Assembly (NCBI RefSeq): GCF_003344765.1
Contig: NZ_QPMH01000019.1
Span: 1 to 64,000, forward strand
DNA: 64,000 bases
Direction: 5' to 3'
Source of the DNA: Ferruginivarius sediminum
GTDB taxonomy: Bacteria; Pseudomonadota; Alphaproteobacteria; Kiloniellales; Rhodovibrionaceae
Below the pieces are notes generated by a model. It worked only from the letters and a program-made list of their open reading frames with translations, did no database searches and had not been told where the DNA came from. Of this stretch, positions 63,597-64,000 are shown in pieces. Position 1 is the first letter of the stretch, and the number at the start of each line of letters is the position of its first letter. The position numbers were made by a program, and so were the translations under genes.

Positions 63597-64000
63597 ATGA
63601 AGTTCCGAATCGTGGCGACCTTCGCCGCGGCGGCCCTTGCTGCCGCCACCGCGATTGCCGCGCAGGCCGAGGCCAGGGTTCTGGCCATGGTCAACTACGA
63701 GAGCAAGCCGCCGGAGGCGTTGCAGAGCCTGAAGCATCCGGTCCCCGGAAAGAAGCGAACCGAGGGCATCGCCATCATCGACGTCGATCCGTCGTCAGCG
63801 ACCTTCGGGGAGATCGTCCGAAACATCGAGCTGCCGCCGGACCTGGTTGCCCACCATCTGTTTTACAATCGCGACGCCAGCAAGATCTACGTGACCGCGC
63901 TTGCCAAGGGCGAGCTCCGCGTCATCGACATGCGCGACGACGACATGGCGATGAAGGTGATCGACGTGCCCGAGTGCGAGGTGGGGGAGGACGTCGTGTT
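63597..64000 (+). CDS. Exported beta-propeller-like protein (5' part only)
   Basis: An ATG at 63597 with GGAGAG upstream opens a frame that runs off the window after 134 codons. A signal peptide (TFAAAALAAATAIAAQAEA) is followed by strands resembling a YncE/YVTN-type propeller: TEGIAIIDVDPSSATFGEIV, LFYNRDASKIYVTALAKGELRVID. It is divergent from the cupredoxin-like and membrane protein pair across 183 bases and may share their function. The C-terminus and therefore the family are not visible. Confidence 0.75.
   Translation, partial: MKFRIVATFAAAALAAATAIAAQAEARVLAMVNYESKPPEALQSLKHPVPGKKRTEGIAIIDVDPSSATFGEIVRNIELPPDLVAHHLFYNRDASKIYVTALAKGELRVIDMRDDDMAMKVIDVPECEVGEDVV

Overview
The window is GC-rich, densely coding bacterial chromosome. 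The gene families point to an alphaproteobacterium, probably of the Rhodospirillales type. Markers are cckA next to flhB and recA, a COG4111-type NAD regulator beside nadABC, DUF1491, lptFG beside a HIT protein, an NADP isocitrate dehydrogenase of the short dimeric type, and a ceramide locus whose gene content matches that of Caulobacter. No rRNA, tRNA, insertion sequence, phage gene or CRISPR array was seen. The lineage call is inference from protein families.

Layout. 1-123 is the N-terminus of an unidentified Gly/Arg-rich protein. 492-4423 holds ETF-ubiquinone oxidoreductase, a DUF2459 lipoprotein, a DUF1127 mini-protein and a divergent LysR regulator. 4422-6439 is a histidine kinase with a small exported molybdopterin-fold protein, behind two strong intergenic palindromes. 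6734-11341 is nadQ-nadA-nadB-nadC, with two 19-bp operators and a sigma-70-like promoter in front of nadA. 11479-14832 holds a dimethylglycine/sarcosine dehydrogenase-type enzyme and etfB without etfA. 15208-19208 covers a Sel1 protein, a DnaA-box cluster, DUF1491, a HIT hydrolase and lptF-lptG.

19318-33698 is the most interesting block. It contains all five families needed for bacterial ceramide synthesis: cerS, spt, acpR, cerR and aasR. With them are a fatty-acid hydroxylase-type membrane enzyme, two nucleotidyltransferases, a BisC-type molybdoenzyme, a metallophosphatase, a CDP-alcohol phosphatidyltransferase, a DAG-kinase-family lipid kinase and a Tam41-like cytidylyltransferase. I infer that the last four form a ceramide-dedicated copy of the phosphatidylglycerol route: kinase, CDP activation, alcohol transfer, phosphatase.

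34143-36372 is pabB-pabC (folate). 36967-37570 is infA and csrA, converging. 37752-41216 is a flagellar basal-body/export operon (flgB, flgC, fliE, fliQ, fliR, flhB) running into cckA, recA and alaS. 48054-54229 is a complete dppABCDF peptide ABC transporter. 54357-58448 holds a HerA-type ATPase, a cyclophilin coupled to icd, and a LOG-family protein. 58611-61566 holds a LysM protein and a PBP4-type carboxypeptidase. 61576-64000 holds a polytopic membrane protein with a cupredoxin-like partner, and the start of an exported beta-propeller-like protein cut by the window edge.

Most features are ordinary housekeeping genes in tight operons with ATGA, GTGA or TAATG overlaps. GC-rich codon bias produces long spurious antisense frames almost everywhere; these are omitted.
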